A DNA stretch of 64,000 nucleotides from Rhizomys pruinosus. Taxonomy: Eukaryota; Chordata; Mammalia; Rodentia; Spalacidae. This document shows, in pieces, positions 45,265 through 56,420 of this stretch. The notes under the pieces are model-generated. The model was given only the letters and a program-made list of their open reading frames with translations. It was not told where the DNA came from and did no database searches. How positions within the stretch are numbered: the first letter of the stretch is position 1; each line of letters begins with the position of its first letter. The position numbers were made by a program, and so were the translations under genes. The DNA lies in the NCBI GenBank assembly GCA_009823505.1, contig VZQC01005584.1, positions 5,001 through 69,000 of the forward strand, given 5' to 3'.

Positions 45265-45367
45265 GCTTCCTGCAGTACATCAGCATGGCCTTGAACTACC
45301 AGAGATCTGCCTGCCTCTACTTCTGAGTTCTGAGATTAAAGGCATGGACCACCATGCCCGACTAGAG
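45265..45367 (-). mobile_element. B1 SINE fragment (copy B)
   Basis: CCTTGAACTACCAGAGATCT, GAGATTAAAGGCATGGACCA: antisense B1 5' half. Confidence 0.85.
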
Positions 45368-45494
45368 TTTTAAACATATTAAAATCTTGTTAATGATATC
45401 AACAGGCAGGAAAATAAAACTCTCAAAAAAACATAAACATTGAGAGCATTTACCTCAGGATGGTAATGTAAATGATTTGTTTCACTTTTAATTA

Positions 45495-45692
45495 CGTGCA
45501 CATGCTTGCACTTGTGTCTCTGTGTGGAAGGTGCAGGTAAGTGCAGCCCTGGGGAAGCCAGAAAAGGTATGGGATCCCTTGAAGGTAGAGTGGCAGGCTG
45601 TTAGGAGTCACACAGTGTGGGTATAGGGAACTGAACTCTGGTCCTCTGTGAGAGCTATACATATTCTTAACAGCTGAGCCATCTCTCTAGCC
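45495..45692 (-). mobile_element. B2-family SINE (copy B), old
   Basis: Antisense head at 45692 (GAGGCTAGAGAGATGGCTCA), body GGGAACTGAACTCTGGTCCT. Confidence 0.85.
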
Positions 45693-45717
45693 TCCAGGCT
45701 GGCAATTTTAGAGGGAA

Positions 45718-45719
<2 letters not shown>

Positions 45720-45757
<38 letters not shown>
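45720..45757. repeat. (TG)n microsatellite
   Basis: About 18 TG units; reduced to a scrambled GTGTG patch in copy A (42455-42500). Confidence 0.97.
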
Positions 45758-45759
<2 letters not shown>

Positions 45760-45784
45760 AAGAGTGTGTTTTTTGTTTGTTTGT

Positions 45785-45945
45785 TTGTTTGTTTTTTGTC
45801 TTTTTGAGTCAGGGTCTCCCTTTAGTCCCAGCTGGCCTAGAGCTCACTATTTAGACCAGGCTGGCCTTGAACTCACAAAGATCCGCCTGCCTCTGCCTTC
45901 CTAGTGCTAGATAGGATTAAAGGCATGGGATGCCACGCCCAGCTG
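45785..45945 (-). mobile_element. B1 SINE (copy B)
   Basis: (GTTT)n, then TTTTTGAGTCAGGGTCTCCC through GGATTAAAGGCATGGGATGC: full antisense B1. Confidence 0.95.
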
Positions 45946-46658
45946 AGTGTGTTTTTTATCTGAAGCTATTTAGTACTATTTAATTTCTTACAATCTGTGC
46001 ATTATTTGACAATAATAAATAGAAGTTTTAGCACAGTATATTCCAAATTTTCCAAAAGAGGAACACTTGGCAAGTATGGGGAACACAAAACAAGCTAGTT
46101 TCCAAGCTAACCAAATCAACTCTTACATCCTTGGCTTCGTGGGTGCTGGCTCTTGGGGAGGCATGCAGAGTTTGCAGCCCTTTTAGGGGCAAGGGAAGAT
46201 TGGCTTCCATTGTTATGTCTGTATCTTGGTTTGTATGCATGTTTACACAGTATGCCACCAGCACAGCACTGTATTTTTACTACTTCACACTTTCTGCTAC
46301 GTGTCTAGATGGCTGACATTCAAAGTTTTCAAAGCCTAATGGAAAGGTGACCCTACCTTCCAGACTGAGGTTTATAGGTGTTGGGTTTTCTTTGCCTGGG
46401 AATCCAGTGGATTGGATTAGCATTCTATATACCCTTGATTCTTCCTTCTTTACCCCCTAACCCCCACAACACACACAGGCCAGGATGTCTTATTGATAGC
46501 TTGGTCAGCTTTATAACAGATCTAAGCTTTTCCTCTATTCAGCTTTATCTTGAGTGAGTCTTTCAGAAGAGCCAGGGAGTGAGGCACAGAGTAGACAGAA
46601 GTACTGAGACTAAGTGAGTTGCTGTACCAGCCCACAGAGTGATGAAAGCTTGTCAGGA

Positions 46659-46825
46659 CCCCCAGGATGGCTCAATCTGCCAAGTCTGGTGACCCGAGGT
46701 CACTACCTGGTCCCTGTAGAGTGACAGGGAGAGTTCCCAGACTTTCCCTCTGACCTGAATTTGTACACTGGAGCATGCGCATGCCTCCTCACCTTCACAC
46801 AAACAAACAAATGTATAAAAATAAA
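46659..46825 (+). mobile_element. B2/B4-like SINE (copy B), old
   Basis: Same element as 43472-43632, with CCCAGGATGGCTCAATCTGC and a tail containing ACAAACAAACAAA. Confidence 0.65.
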
Positions 46826-48379
46826 ATCCAGTTAATTACTAGGGGTTCTTTCAGTGACCCTGTTGATCTGAAGTCTGTCTGCCTTGTTCTGCCATGTGTT
46901 TGCATTTCTGCCTGTCAGTTTGCCAATGCTCCGAATCCCCAAATCAAATCTGGTTTCAGGCTGGGTTGATAAGTTCATTTTCCTATTCCACAGGTTGGAG
47001 CATCAGTGAGGCACGTAGGGAGGCCACAGATTTGAGTAAAGTTCGCTTCTAATCTGGGAGCAGCCTGGTAATACAGGTGATTATGGCAAATCCTTTATTG
47101 CCGCTCATTCCCGAGTTCTGTAAAATGAAGATAATACCACATCCTTTACAGGATCATTTGTAAAGAAGACAAGGAATCCTGAAATCTCAGGGAAAAGAGA
47201 CCAGGTAAAGGAAAGTGGGGTGTTAGCAAATTTTTGCCACTGCCTCTTAGATATCCCCACAGAGTATTTAAAACTCTAAAGTGAATGTACTTTGTTGGGG
47301 GCCTCTGGCTCTGCACCTTTAACAAATTCCTTTATCATTTCCTGTTTACAGTCAGAATTGAAGAAGAATCAGTTGAAATGCATGCTAAGTGGATTAAACA
47401 TGCTGTTTATTTTGAATTAGGCTCAAAAACAATGACACTCTCAGATGATGATGAAATTATTTGACAAAGTTAAACAGCAAATCTCCAACTAAGAATTCTA
47501 TTTTAGACTAACCCTTCTCTCTCCATAAAGTGACTAACAATCGAACAATGAGGAATGTGGCTACTTTTACATCTCTAATTATGTTTTACAACAGTAAACC
47601 TGTATTGAGTACTGTCTGTGGACAAGCACTCATTTTACAAAAATAAATAAGTATCTGAGCTCTCTTTTTCTTTTTTTTTTTCACTATCTGTCAATCTGGC
47701 TTTCTTTTTTTATTTTTTAAAACAATTCTGTACTTCGGGATAACAATGTTTTCATAACACACTTACTTTTTAATTGTGTTCTTTTTTGACATTTTGTGTA
47801 TTTCATATATCATTTTTCAGTTCAATTTGGATACATTCCCCTCTCCCTGCTCCTCCCCCACCCCAGTTTATGCATTCTGCCATACATGTCTTAATCTTTC
47901 TCTCAGTGTTCTCAAGGATTTTTTTCTTCAAGGCTTGTTGTTTTGAGCAGAATTTAACTGTATTCGTCAGTTCTTTGACCCAGTCCTTATGTTGTTATTC
48001 CCTCCCCTTTGTATTACTCCAAATTATGCCTGTTTAAATAACACCTATGTATTAAAATTATGACCTTTGGAAATAAACTGTATGTTAATTCCAAAATATG
48101 TTTTGGGGTTTACTTTTTTCCTTTTAATTTTATATTATTCTAGAATATGAATACATATCTTCACCCCTATATGGTAATTACAATGTCTGACTATAAGTGG
48201 TAGATCCATTCTAAAGCCCATAAAGAGAGTCACATTATAACAGCACAGTTGCTTTCAGATACAAAGTATAGTAATAAAGTTGATCAGTTTGCCTGCCAAC
48301 TAGGGATTTGGTATCAGCATCCACGAATGAGGGAAACCATTTGCCTTTTTTTTTTTCTGGGACTGTGTTACTTCACTTA

Positions 48380-50698
48380 GCTTAATGGCTTTGCGTTCCA
48401 TCCATTTACCTGCAAAGTTCATGATGTCATCTTTCTTTACCACTGCATAGAACTCCATTGTGTAGATAGATATACCACATTTTTGTTATCTACTCCTCAG
48501 TTGAAGGGCAATTGGGTTGGTTCCAGCTCTTTGCTACTGTGCAAAGTGCTGCAATAAGCATAGCTGTGCATGTATCTTTGTGGTAGGATGCGTCTTGTGG
48601 GTATATGCCCAGGAGTGGTATGACTGGGTCAGGTGGCAGGATCATTTTGAGTCTTTTTTTTTTTTTTTAAGCGTTCTCCACACTGCTTTCCATAGTGATT
48701 GTACACATTTACATTCCCACCAGCAGTGGATGAGTGTTCCCCTTTCCCCACAACCTCTCCAGCATTTGGTGTCTTTTGTTTTCTTGAGCTTGGCCAGTCT
48801 TACTGGAGTGAGATGATACCTTAGAGTTGTTTTAATTTGCATCTCCTTAATTATTAACGATGTTGAACACTTTTTAAGATGTTTCTCAGCCATCTTTAAT
48901 ACCTTATTGGTGAAGTCTCTCTTCAGCTCTTTACTCCATCTTTTGAGTAGGTCATTTGTTTTCTTACTTCTTTGTTTTTTAAGTAGTCTATATATTCTGG
49001 ATGTTAATGCTCTGTCAGACATATCAGTGCTGAAGGCTTCCTCCCGCTCTGTGTGTTTTCTCTTCACTTCCTTGATTGTTTCTTTAGCTGTACAGAAGTT
49101 TTTGAGTTTGATGAGGTCCCACTTGTCCACTGTTGACCTTATTTCCTGTGCAGCTGCTGTTCTATTTAGAAAGTCTTTTCCTAAGCCCGTGTCTTGTAGG
49201 TTGCTGTCAACATTTTCTTCTCTCACCTTTAGGGTTTTGGGTTTCAGGTTGAGATCTTTCATCCACTTGGAGTTTATTTTTGTAAAGAGTGAGATGTAGG
49301 GGTTTAATTTTTTCTTCTATACATGGTGATCCAGTTTTGCCAACACCATTTGCTGAAGATGCTATCTTTCCTCTATTGAACATTTTTGGCCCCTTTGTTG
49401 AAAATGGGGTGGCTGAAATTATATGAGCTCAAGTTTGGATCTTCAATTTTGTTCCATTGATCAATGGGTCTGTTTTTGTGCCAGTACCAGGCTGTCTTTA
49501 TGACTATAGCCCTGTAATATAGCTTGAAGTCTGGTATCGCACTATTTGCTCAGGGTTGCTTTGGCTATTTGGGGTTTTTTGCTTTTCCATATGAATTTAA
49601 GGATTTTTTTCTAAGTGAGTGAAAAAGCTTATGGGGATTTTGATTGGGATTGCATTGGATCTGTGTATTAACTTGCGTAGAATGGACATTTTTACTATAT
49701 TAATTTTTACAATCCATGAGCATGGGAGGTCTTTCCATATTTTGATGTTGTCTTCAGTCTCCTTCTTCAGGGTTTAAAAATTTTTGTTGTAGAGATCTTT
49801 GGTGTCTTTGGTTAGGTTTATTCCCAGGTACTATATATTTTTTTGAGGTTATTGTGATTGGGAAGGTCTCCTTATGTTCCTTCTCCAGTTGCTTATTGTT
49901 GGTGTAAAGAAAGGCTACTGATTTTTCTAGGTTTATTTTTTATCTCACCACTTTACTGAAACATTTGTTTGTAGGAGTTTTCTAGTGGAGTTTTTAGCAT
50001 CCCTTAGGTAAACTATCATATCATCTGCAAAAAGGGATAGTTTGATTTCCTCTTTTCCAATTAGTACTCCATTAATTTCCCTTTCTTGCCTTATTGCCCT
50101 AGCAAGCATTTCAAGCACTATATTGAAGAGGACTGGTGATAGAGGGCAGCCTTACTGGGTTCCTGCCTTTAAGGGGAATGCTTCCAATTTTTCTCCATTT
50201 AGGATGATGTTGGCAGTGGGTTTGTTTTATATGGCTTCAATTACATTGAGGAATGTTCCTTCCAGTTCAGTTTCCTCTAGGACTTTAAGCATGAAGGGAT
50301 GCTGGATTTTATTGAAGGCTTTTTCTGCATCAATTGAGATAATCATGTGGTTTTTGTCTTTCAGTCCATTTATGTGTTTTATGATATTTATTGTTTTATG
50401 TATGTTGAACCATCCCTGCATCTCTTGTATAAGTCCAACTTAGTCATGGTGGATGATCTTTTTTATGTGGGTCTGTGTGCGATTTGAAAGTTTTTCTTTT
50501 TCTTTTTTTTTTTTTGTCTTTTTTGAGACAGGGTCTCCCTTTAGTCCCAGCTGGCCTGGAGCTTGCTCTGTACACCAGGCTGGCCTTGAACTCACAGAAA
50601 TCCGCCTGGCTCTGCTTCCTGAGATTTGCAAGTATTTTGTTGAGAATTTTTGCATCCTTGTTCATTAATGAGATGGGTCTATAGTTTTCTTTCTTGTT
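48380..50698 (-). pseudogene. L1 ORF2 C-terminal two thirds, interrupted
   Basis: Minus strand: a [15 protein letters not shown] block at about 50350, the FADD-coding word near 50030, and the C-terminal cysteine-rich region at about 48770-48670 (CWRGCGERGTLIHCWWEC), which fits the C-x3-C-x7-H-x4-C spacing seen in L1. The endonuclease domain is deleted, and a B1 plus scattered stops break the frame. Confidence 0.88.
50503..50632 (-). mobile_element. B1 SINE in L1 ORF2
   Basis: TTTTTTGAGACAGGGTCTCC through GAAATCCGCCTGGCTCTGCT, followed directly by L1; the B1 5' end is missing. Confidence 0.93.
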
Positions 50699-51105
50699 TG
50701 CTGGTCAGTTTCTTTTTTCTTTTCAGCCTGTGATCTTTTCATTGTTTCCAGTCCCTTCTGGAATTTGTCATTATCTCCCTCTAGTTCTTTTTGGAGTTTG
50801 TATTTCTCTTCCTCTAGTTTTTTCAGCATTTGTCATTCTCTCCCTCTAGTTTTTTTCTGGTATTTATCATTCTTTCCTTCTAGTACCTTCATGAGTTTTT
50901 CATTCTCTCCCCTTAGTTCTCTGATTTGTTCTTTATATTATTTGATTTCTTTGAATATGTCTACAATTGTTCTTCTATAGTTGGTGTCTTGGTTTCCTTC
51001 CAGGGAGATCTCATTGTCAGGATCTTCTACAGGACTCATAGAGTTCAGTGGGGATTTATTATGAGCTTTTCCCATATCATTGTTTTTCTTTTGTGTCTTT
51101 GGCAT
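50699..51105 (-). pseudogene. L1 ORF1 N-terminal part
   Basis: Begins at the ATG at 51105 (reads MPKTQKKN) and runs through the repetitive coiled-coil coding region (50990-50720) before meeting ORF2 sequence at the deletion joint. The C-terminal RNA-binding half is missing. Confidence 0.8.
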
Positions 51106-51495
51106 GTGGATTTGTGGGGTTTGTTGTTGCTGTGTGTTTGTTTGTTTGTTTGGATTCTTGTGCTAATCTCTAATGTTAATATGGAGGACTAGTTGGTCAC
51201 TCACTCTGCTTCCTGCTGGTTTCTTCCTCAGCATTGGCTGTACAGCCTAGAACCACTGGCCCTGTGTATGCTGGATCACCCCAACCAGAGCACCACAGTT
51301 TATAGACTCTACTACAGTACCAGTAGGTTGAGAAGGAGTGGGTGGGGGAGAGGGGTTTGCTCCTTTGGCCTGCATGCAGACACTTCACCTGGCCTGCCTG
51401 TGGAGTCTGCATGCCTCCTGTCTGCCTCTCCATCTGCATACACAGTTCTCTGTCCTCTTTTTCAATTGGATGGGGAGAATATAAATCATTTCTTT
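51106..51495 (-). promoter_or_regulatory. L1 5'UTR
   Basis: Directly upstream of ORF1 on the minus strand; no SINE or gene wording. The outer limit is taken where sequence becomes AT-rich. Confidence 0.55.
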
Positions 51496-52139
51496 TAGTA
51501 GCAGATGATGAATGATACACTAGAAAGTTTAGGATTTGCTGAGGATATAGAGGAAAGGAATTTAGATTTGTCTCCTCAGACCAGAGGAGTCTCCTTGGAA
51601 ATATTGCATTTGAATGCAAAGGTGGAAACTTTACCTGTAATAAACAAACAATAAAGATTGAAGAAAGAAAGAGCCTTAGAAAACATAAGGAGACAGTCAT
51701 ATGGGATTACCCAGGGTTTCTTGTGGGATCTGTAGTGCTGGAGCAAAGTGCCTGGGGCAAGAGGGAATAGAGAATTGAGCTTGAGCTTGCTCTGGAAGGT
51801 GGTTTATGCTTGAGTAAAGTCCCCATGGCTTGAATTCTATATCACTGGATAAGAGAAAAAAAAAAAAAAAAAAACAATAGGCCATCTCTGGAGAATTGGG
51901 ATGTAAATTATTGAATGAATACTTCATCCAAGAAGAAGCTGAACATGTCAAGAAAATATCAGGTCTCATCCAAGCCCAGAATAAAAGAAATTGAATGATG
52001 CCAACTCATGAGCAGATTTTCTGTAAGAACCTTGGCAATCAATGCTAATAGACAAATTGAACATAAATGCTGTGTGTATATGCAGAATCATGCACACAGA
52101 GTTTACACATACACCTAGAGATACATGTACACAAATTAG
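51496..52139. other. unassigned DNA with a 24-base A run
   Basis: No family recognised. An A run lies at about 51849-51872. It could be an extension of the L1 or unique DNA. Confidence 0.35.
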
Positions 52140-52487
52140 TTGATAAAATAACTGAAAGAAACCCAACACAGGGTGGATTTGCATTGGCTCATATTGTGAG
52201 AGGACACAGTTCATTGTAGTGAAGGCACAGCCATGTTCTTCTTGGTGTGTGGCAGAGGCAGGACCATGAGGCAGCTGTTTTACTGAATCAGCAGTGAGAA
52301 GCTACAAATTTTGAGTGGCCCAATGGTCTAGGTGTAACCCAGAAGGCCTGGCCCCAGCAACGTACATTCTTTAGCTAAGCCCTACTTTCTGAACTTTCTA
52401 CAATCTTCCCAAAGTGTATCACTACCCAGGAACCAAGTCTTTAAATACTTAAGCCTGTGGGGGACACTTCATAGTCAAATGACAGCG
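52140..52487 (-). mobile_element. MaLR LTR, diverged
   Basis: Shares order and words with the LTR at 36643-37008: GCCTGGCCCCAGCAACGTAC, then ACTTAAGCCTGTGGGGGACA at the TG end side. Its other end is diverged. Confidence 0.6.
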
Positions 52488-52564
52488 TAAGTAGGGTTGA
52501 ACCTGTACACTGAATTACTCTCAAGCACACAGGCACAGGCATGTGCACACACGTGCACCTGCAT

Positions 52565-52593
52565 TATGTGTGTGTGTGTGTGTGTGTGTGTGT
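52565..52593. repeat. (TG)n microsatellite
   Basis: About 14 TG units. Confidence 0.95.
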
Positions 52594-52804
52594 ACACGTG
52601 TGTGTCTGTGTTTCTGGAATTCTTATGCTGGGAGAGATCACACAGATCACTGACAGTAGAGTCTGTAGAAGATTCACTCCAGATAGCTTCACACTGCCTA
52701 AAGAAGAAAATGTCAGAGAAATGGGCAGCAGACCCAACCTCAGCTGAGAGCCCATCGCGACCAACTGATTAACTGTCGGGACAAAACAAGAGTGAGATCT
52801 TCCT

Positions 52805-52975
52805 TTTTTTTTTTTTTTCTTTGAGACAAGGTCTCCCTGGAGCATCAGCTAGTCTTGGAACTCACTCTGTTCAAAGAACCAGGCTGGACTTGAACTCACA
52901 AAGAGCTGCCTGCCCCTCTGCCTCCCCAGAGTTAGGATCAAAGGCCCTGCTTCCAACCACACCCAGCTTATAAGA
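52805..52975 (-). mobile_element. B1 SINE
   Basis: T run, CTTTGAGACAAGGTCTCCCT, GGACTTGAACTCACAAAGAG, CCACACCCAGCT: full antisense B1 with a small insertion at 52871. Confidence 0.92.
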
Positions 52976-53861
52976 GTAGAATCTCAATTAAAAGGAGTGC
53001 ACTCCACTATAACGGACTGACTGGACTCCAGTGAATGAGCTTGCACTAAAACATATAGGTAAAGTGCTTGACTGGATGGGACTTAACATATATGCAGAGT
53101 ACCTGACGTCTGGTGGAGCGTGGCCTGTGAAAGCAGGGAAGGGTCTAAAATCTTCGAGCAAAAAGTTGTGTTTATCGGAGATAGCCACAAAAAGCCTCAA
53201 ATAAAATAATATTTTTTAAAGAAAAAAAAAGTCTACAAACAAGGGAATAGTGGATAGTTGGAAAAAATCTGTATTTTTCAGATCTGAGCATAAACACAGG
53301 AAACCATGCCCAGTCATGGTACTTCACCCTTGTTTTCAGTCTCTACATATGTCACAACTTTTTTTTGGCACACAATTTCCAAAAGTGCCCTTAAGATTCT
53401 TGCAAGACTGTCGAATCAGTAAAAGACACTGAGACTCAACATCTTCTTTCATTCTGCCTGTCTGAGATGTATCAACTCTGTGAGCTTGTTCTTGGTTCTT
53501 CGGGCAGATACAGGAGAACTCTTGAAGGCAATAGAAACTCGAGTTGTGTTAGCTACAAGGGTTCTTGCTCTTCTATCTGTCCATTATACCAACTTTCCCT
53601 TTAAGCCATTAGGCAAGAAAAATAATGTTAACTTGTGTTTTGCCTTTGATCGAGATATCCTACAAGAGAATTGTATAATAGCTCCTAGATTTTCATAATT
53701 CTTTATTTTGTTGGCTTCTTTCTCAAAACAAGAAATGTTGAAGTCCCAACCCCTACTACTACAGAATGTAATCTTGTTTGGAAGTAGAGACTTTATAGAT
53801 GTGATCAGAATAAAAGGGATTACTAGAGTGGCTCATAGCCAAATAGGACCAATGTCATTAT
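52976..53861. other. unassigned DNA
   Basis: No family recognised. Open frames up to 72 codons have no recognisable features. Confidence 0.4.
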
Positions 53862-53877
53862 AAAAAGGACAAGTGGA

Positions 53878-54129
53878 GGGGCTGGAGAGATGGCCTAGTG
53901 GTTAAGAGCGCCGACCGCTCTTACAGAGGACCCGGGTTCGATCACCAGCACCCAGATGGATGGCCCAAGACAACCATCTGAAACTAACCAATTCCAGGAG
54001 AAACTCCCGTTCCATACGGCGAAATCCGCACACCCTCTTCTGAACCTCCATGGCATTGCAAGACATGGGTGCACAACCATGCATGCAGACAGACATCATA
54101 CACACATACAGAAAATAAAATAAAATTTA
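53878..54129 (+). mobile_element. B2-family SINE, first of pair
   Basis: GGGGCTGGAGAGATGGCCTA head, CGGGTTCGATCACCAGCACC B box, A-rich tail. Young copy with CpGs kept. About 10 extra bases occur near 53980. Confidence 0.96.
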
Positions 54130-54399
54130 GGGGGCTGGAGAGATGGCCTGGAGTTAGGGCAGCACGCCGACTGCTCTTGCAGAGGACCCGGGATTCGATC
54201 CCCAGCCCCCATAAAAATGGCAGCTGAGAACCGTCTTTGACATCCCAGTTCCAGGGGAATCCGACGCCCCTCTCTGACCTCCATGGCATTGAAACAACAC
54301 AGGTGCACAGACCTACATGCAGGCAGTACACTCATACATATAGAAAAATAAAAAAAGAAAATAAAATTTAAAAAAAGAAAGTAATTTTCTTAAAAAAAA
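54130..54399 (+). mobile_element. B2-family SINE, second of pair
   Basis: GGGGGCTGGAGAGATGGCCT head, CGGGATTCGATCCCCAGCCC B-box region with an extra A, long A-rich tail. Confidence 0.95.
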
Positions 54400-54415
54400 A
54401 AAAAGGACAAGTGGA

Positions 54416-54774
54416 ACTTTGAGACACACAGGGGAATTGTGATAGGAAGTCTCAAGTGAGTGAGAGCCACCAGCTGAGGGTTACCAGGGGTTGGTGGTAC
54501 AACCCTGGAGGACTGAGATGAACGATGAAGGACTGTCCATTGTAGGTTTTATAGGAAGCAGGAACTTGCCAGAGGCTTTGCAAGCTTACAGCTCTCATAA
54601 CTGAGATAAATCAATCGCAATACCTGTTTACCATCTAAACCCATCTACATGATGTCATTTTATTGGCAGACCTTTAGGAAACGACATAATAATTACACTT
54701 TTTATTCAATAATATATATATATATATATATTATATATCATAATTAATACTATTATGTACACAGATTAAATGTT
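54416..54774. other. unassigned DNA with (AT)n
   Basis: (AT)n at 54708-54738. Nothing else recognised. Confidence 0.4.
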
Positions 54775-55090
54775 ACTAACAAATCTAGACTTGTGTCCCA
54801 CCCCACCCCCCAATCCCCCTAGAGCTCATGCAATTGGCCAAACATGTTTTTCAATCCTCTTTCGTCAGTCTTATCTCCAAATTCTCACAATGTGGATATG
54901 TATGACGCGATATTTGAGGCAGAAGTCCACCGTTTCAGTCACTTCTCATTCTATTGTTCGTTGTTGTTGATTGTTTTCCAATAATGCACACTCCCAATAA
55001 ACTTGGACAAACAGCTCAGGGCCATGCACAAGAAAATACTTACACCTAGGTAATCATGGCACTAGCATCCACAGATGAGGAATACCACTT
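54775..55090 (-). mobile_element. L1 3'UTR fragment, old
   Basis: Parallels 34190-34740: CCCCACCCCCCAATC, CACCGTTTCAGTCACTTCTC, TAATCATGGCACTAGCATCC and ACAGATGAGGAATACCACT, in the same order. Confidence 0.6.
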
Positions 55091-55111
55091 ACTTTACATC
55101 TTTTTACATAG

Positions 55112-55293
55112 TAGCTGGAAGCACTGGGGCATTGGTGGTCACAACGCCTTGGGTAATCCTATGACCGGGAGGCAGGAGGCAGGCAAGTAGGATCTTTGTG
55201 CAGTTTCAAGATCTCTAGCCTGGTCTAAGAAATGAATTCCAGGCCAGCTGAGACTAAAAGGAGACCCTGTCTCTAAATGACCAAAAAAAAAAA
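55112..55293 (+). mobile_element. B1 SINE, diverged, with A tail
   Basis: GTAGCTGGAAGCACTGGGGC, CAAGATCTCTAGCCTGGTCT, AAGGAGACCCTGTCTCTAAA then an A run. Confidence 0.85.
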
Positions 55294-55309
55294 AAAAATA
55301 GTAGCTGGT

Positions 55310-55505
55310 ATTCCTATCACCCCAGCACTCAGTAGATGAAAGTGGGAGAATTCAAATTCAAAGCAGTCTGGCCTATAAAGCAAAATCCTGTCTCCCTGTA
55401 GTCCCAGGTCACCTGGAGCTCACTATATAGACCAGGCTGCCCTTGATCTCATAGACACCTGCCTGCTTCTGCCTCCTGAGTGCTGAGATTAAAAGCCTGG
55501 CTGTT
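55310..55505. mobile_element. two B1 fragments, head-on
   Basis: 55310-55390 reads as a plus-strand B1 5' part (ACCCCAGCACTCAGTAGATG ... AAATCCTGTCTC). From 55385 the sequence switches to antisense B1 (CTGTCTCCCTGTAGTCCCAG ... TGAGATTAAAAGCCTGGC). The shared CTGTCTC word is the pivot, which could have come from recombination between opposite B1s. Confidence 0.8.
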
Positions 55506-56155
55506 AAAAACACATTTTTTAAAACAAATATTAGAAGGCAATTGACCAAAGCCATTCATGTTGTAATTCTTTTAAGCCAGAATCTAAATAAATAAATCCT
55601 TCAATATACTAGTTCTGTAACTTTGTCAAAGAAATTTGACAATGAAAAGGTAGAATGCTCATCTTTCAGAAGGAGAAAATATCCTTGTAGTTCATTTCCG
55701 ACTCAGAACAGACCACAGTCCAATGGCCTATTCAGGAGCCATGTGCAGTGTGGGTTCTGATTCAGATGTCAATGAAGTGGATCCCAAGTGCAATTCTCTC
55801 CTTTCATCAAGCTGAGATCCCTGGGGGTAACACACAATGGTGTCCCACCTGTGGCGTTGATGCTGAATTGCCTGCCCCTTTCTCAGGGGTCTTCTCTGAA
55901 GACCACTATGGTCTGACTTCTCTGAGTACAGGCAGGTGCCAAACTCATCTGAGTACAGACAGGTGCCATAGAGAGGCATTATCTTTGAAAGAGATGTTGC
56001 CATGTGGGCTGTAAGAAGTAGGATTACGACTAAAACACGAGTCAAATAAGAATCTATGTATGCTGATTGCCAGGCTTTTAAAATGACCAAATTGAAAGCT
56101 AGAATCATTTCCGTAGTTGATATTAGGGCTCAGGTGATCATTCCTTAAAAGAAAA
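55506..56155. other. unassigned DNA
   Basis: A 126-codon minus-strand open frame at 55728-56108 has no recognisable features. A short internal repeat, TGAGTACAGNCAGGTGCCA, occurs at 55922 and 55950. Confidence 0.4.
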
Positions 56156-56350
56156 TATTGGAGTTAGAGAGATGGCTCAGTAGTTCAGAGCACTGGCTGC
56201 TACTGCAGAGGACCCAGGTTCAACTCCCAGCTCCTTCATGGCCTCTAACAACTGTCCTTCACTCCAGTCCCACAGGATCTGACGCCATCTTCTGGCCTCC
56301 ACAGGCATTGCATGAATGTGTACACTTGCATATATATATATATATGCATT

Positions 56351-56391
<41 letters not shown>

Positions 56392-56420
56392 CTCATACAC
56401 ATAATAATAAGAATAAATAA
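56156..56420 (+). mobile_element. B2-family SINE with AT repeat in the tail
   Basis: TTGGAGTTAGAGAGATGGCT head, CCCAGGTTCAACTCCCAGCT B box. The tail is interrupted by (AT)n at 56328-56388. Confidence 0.9.
56328..56388. repeat. (AT)n microsatellite
   Basis: Two blocks of AT/TA repeats separated by GCATTTG. Confidence 0.95.

Larger units (their letters stand above)
44580..47690 (+). repeat. copy B of the 3.2-kb tandem duplication
   Basis: Starts TCGTGTGGTTTATAACAT, the same point at which copy A starts, and ends in the T run and CACTA where copy A stopped. The offset between copies falls from about 3296 to 3114 along the length, so copy B is about 180 bases shorter, spread over many small indels. 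It also has the intact TG repeat and B1 that are garbled in copy A. No gene recognised in either copy; a 78-codon minus-strand frame at 46028-46264 and its twin at 42819-43055 are identical but have no recognisable features. Confidence 0.93.
47765..51495 (-). mobile_element. L1 LINE with an internal deletion
   Basis: Minus-strand order: 5'UTR (about 51495-51106), ORF1 start and coiled-coil part (51105-50699), then directly mid ORF2 (50698-48400), then 3'UTR (to 47765). Compared with the copy at 26.2-31.0 kb, the region from mid-ORF1 to mid-ORF2, at least 2 kb, is absent. A B1 lies at 50503-50632. Better preserved in sequence than the copy at 1-5575. Confidence 0.9.
53862..54415 (+). mobile_element. 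two B2 SINEs nested within one target-site duplication
   Basis: AAAAAGGACAAGTGGA occurs at 53862-53877 and, identical, at 54400-54415. Between them lie two head-to-tail B2s. The end of the first (AAAATAAAATTTA near 54114-54129) recurs at the end of the second (near 54359-54371), as expected if the second inserted into the A-rich tail of the first. Confidence 0.93.

Noticed and set aside
41287..47690. True recent segmental duplication
   Set aside because: Kept only as the less likely reading: the single N sits exactly at the join and identity is patchy in a way typical of uneven polishing.
53878..54129. Functional tRNA gene
   Set aside because: A and B boxes are present but belong to the tRNA-like head of a B2 SINE with a body and tail.
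55728..56108. 126-codon minus-strand open frame as a gene
   Set aside because: No recognisable domain, no support from neighbours; length is within chance in 64 kb.
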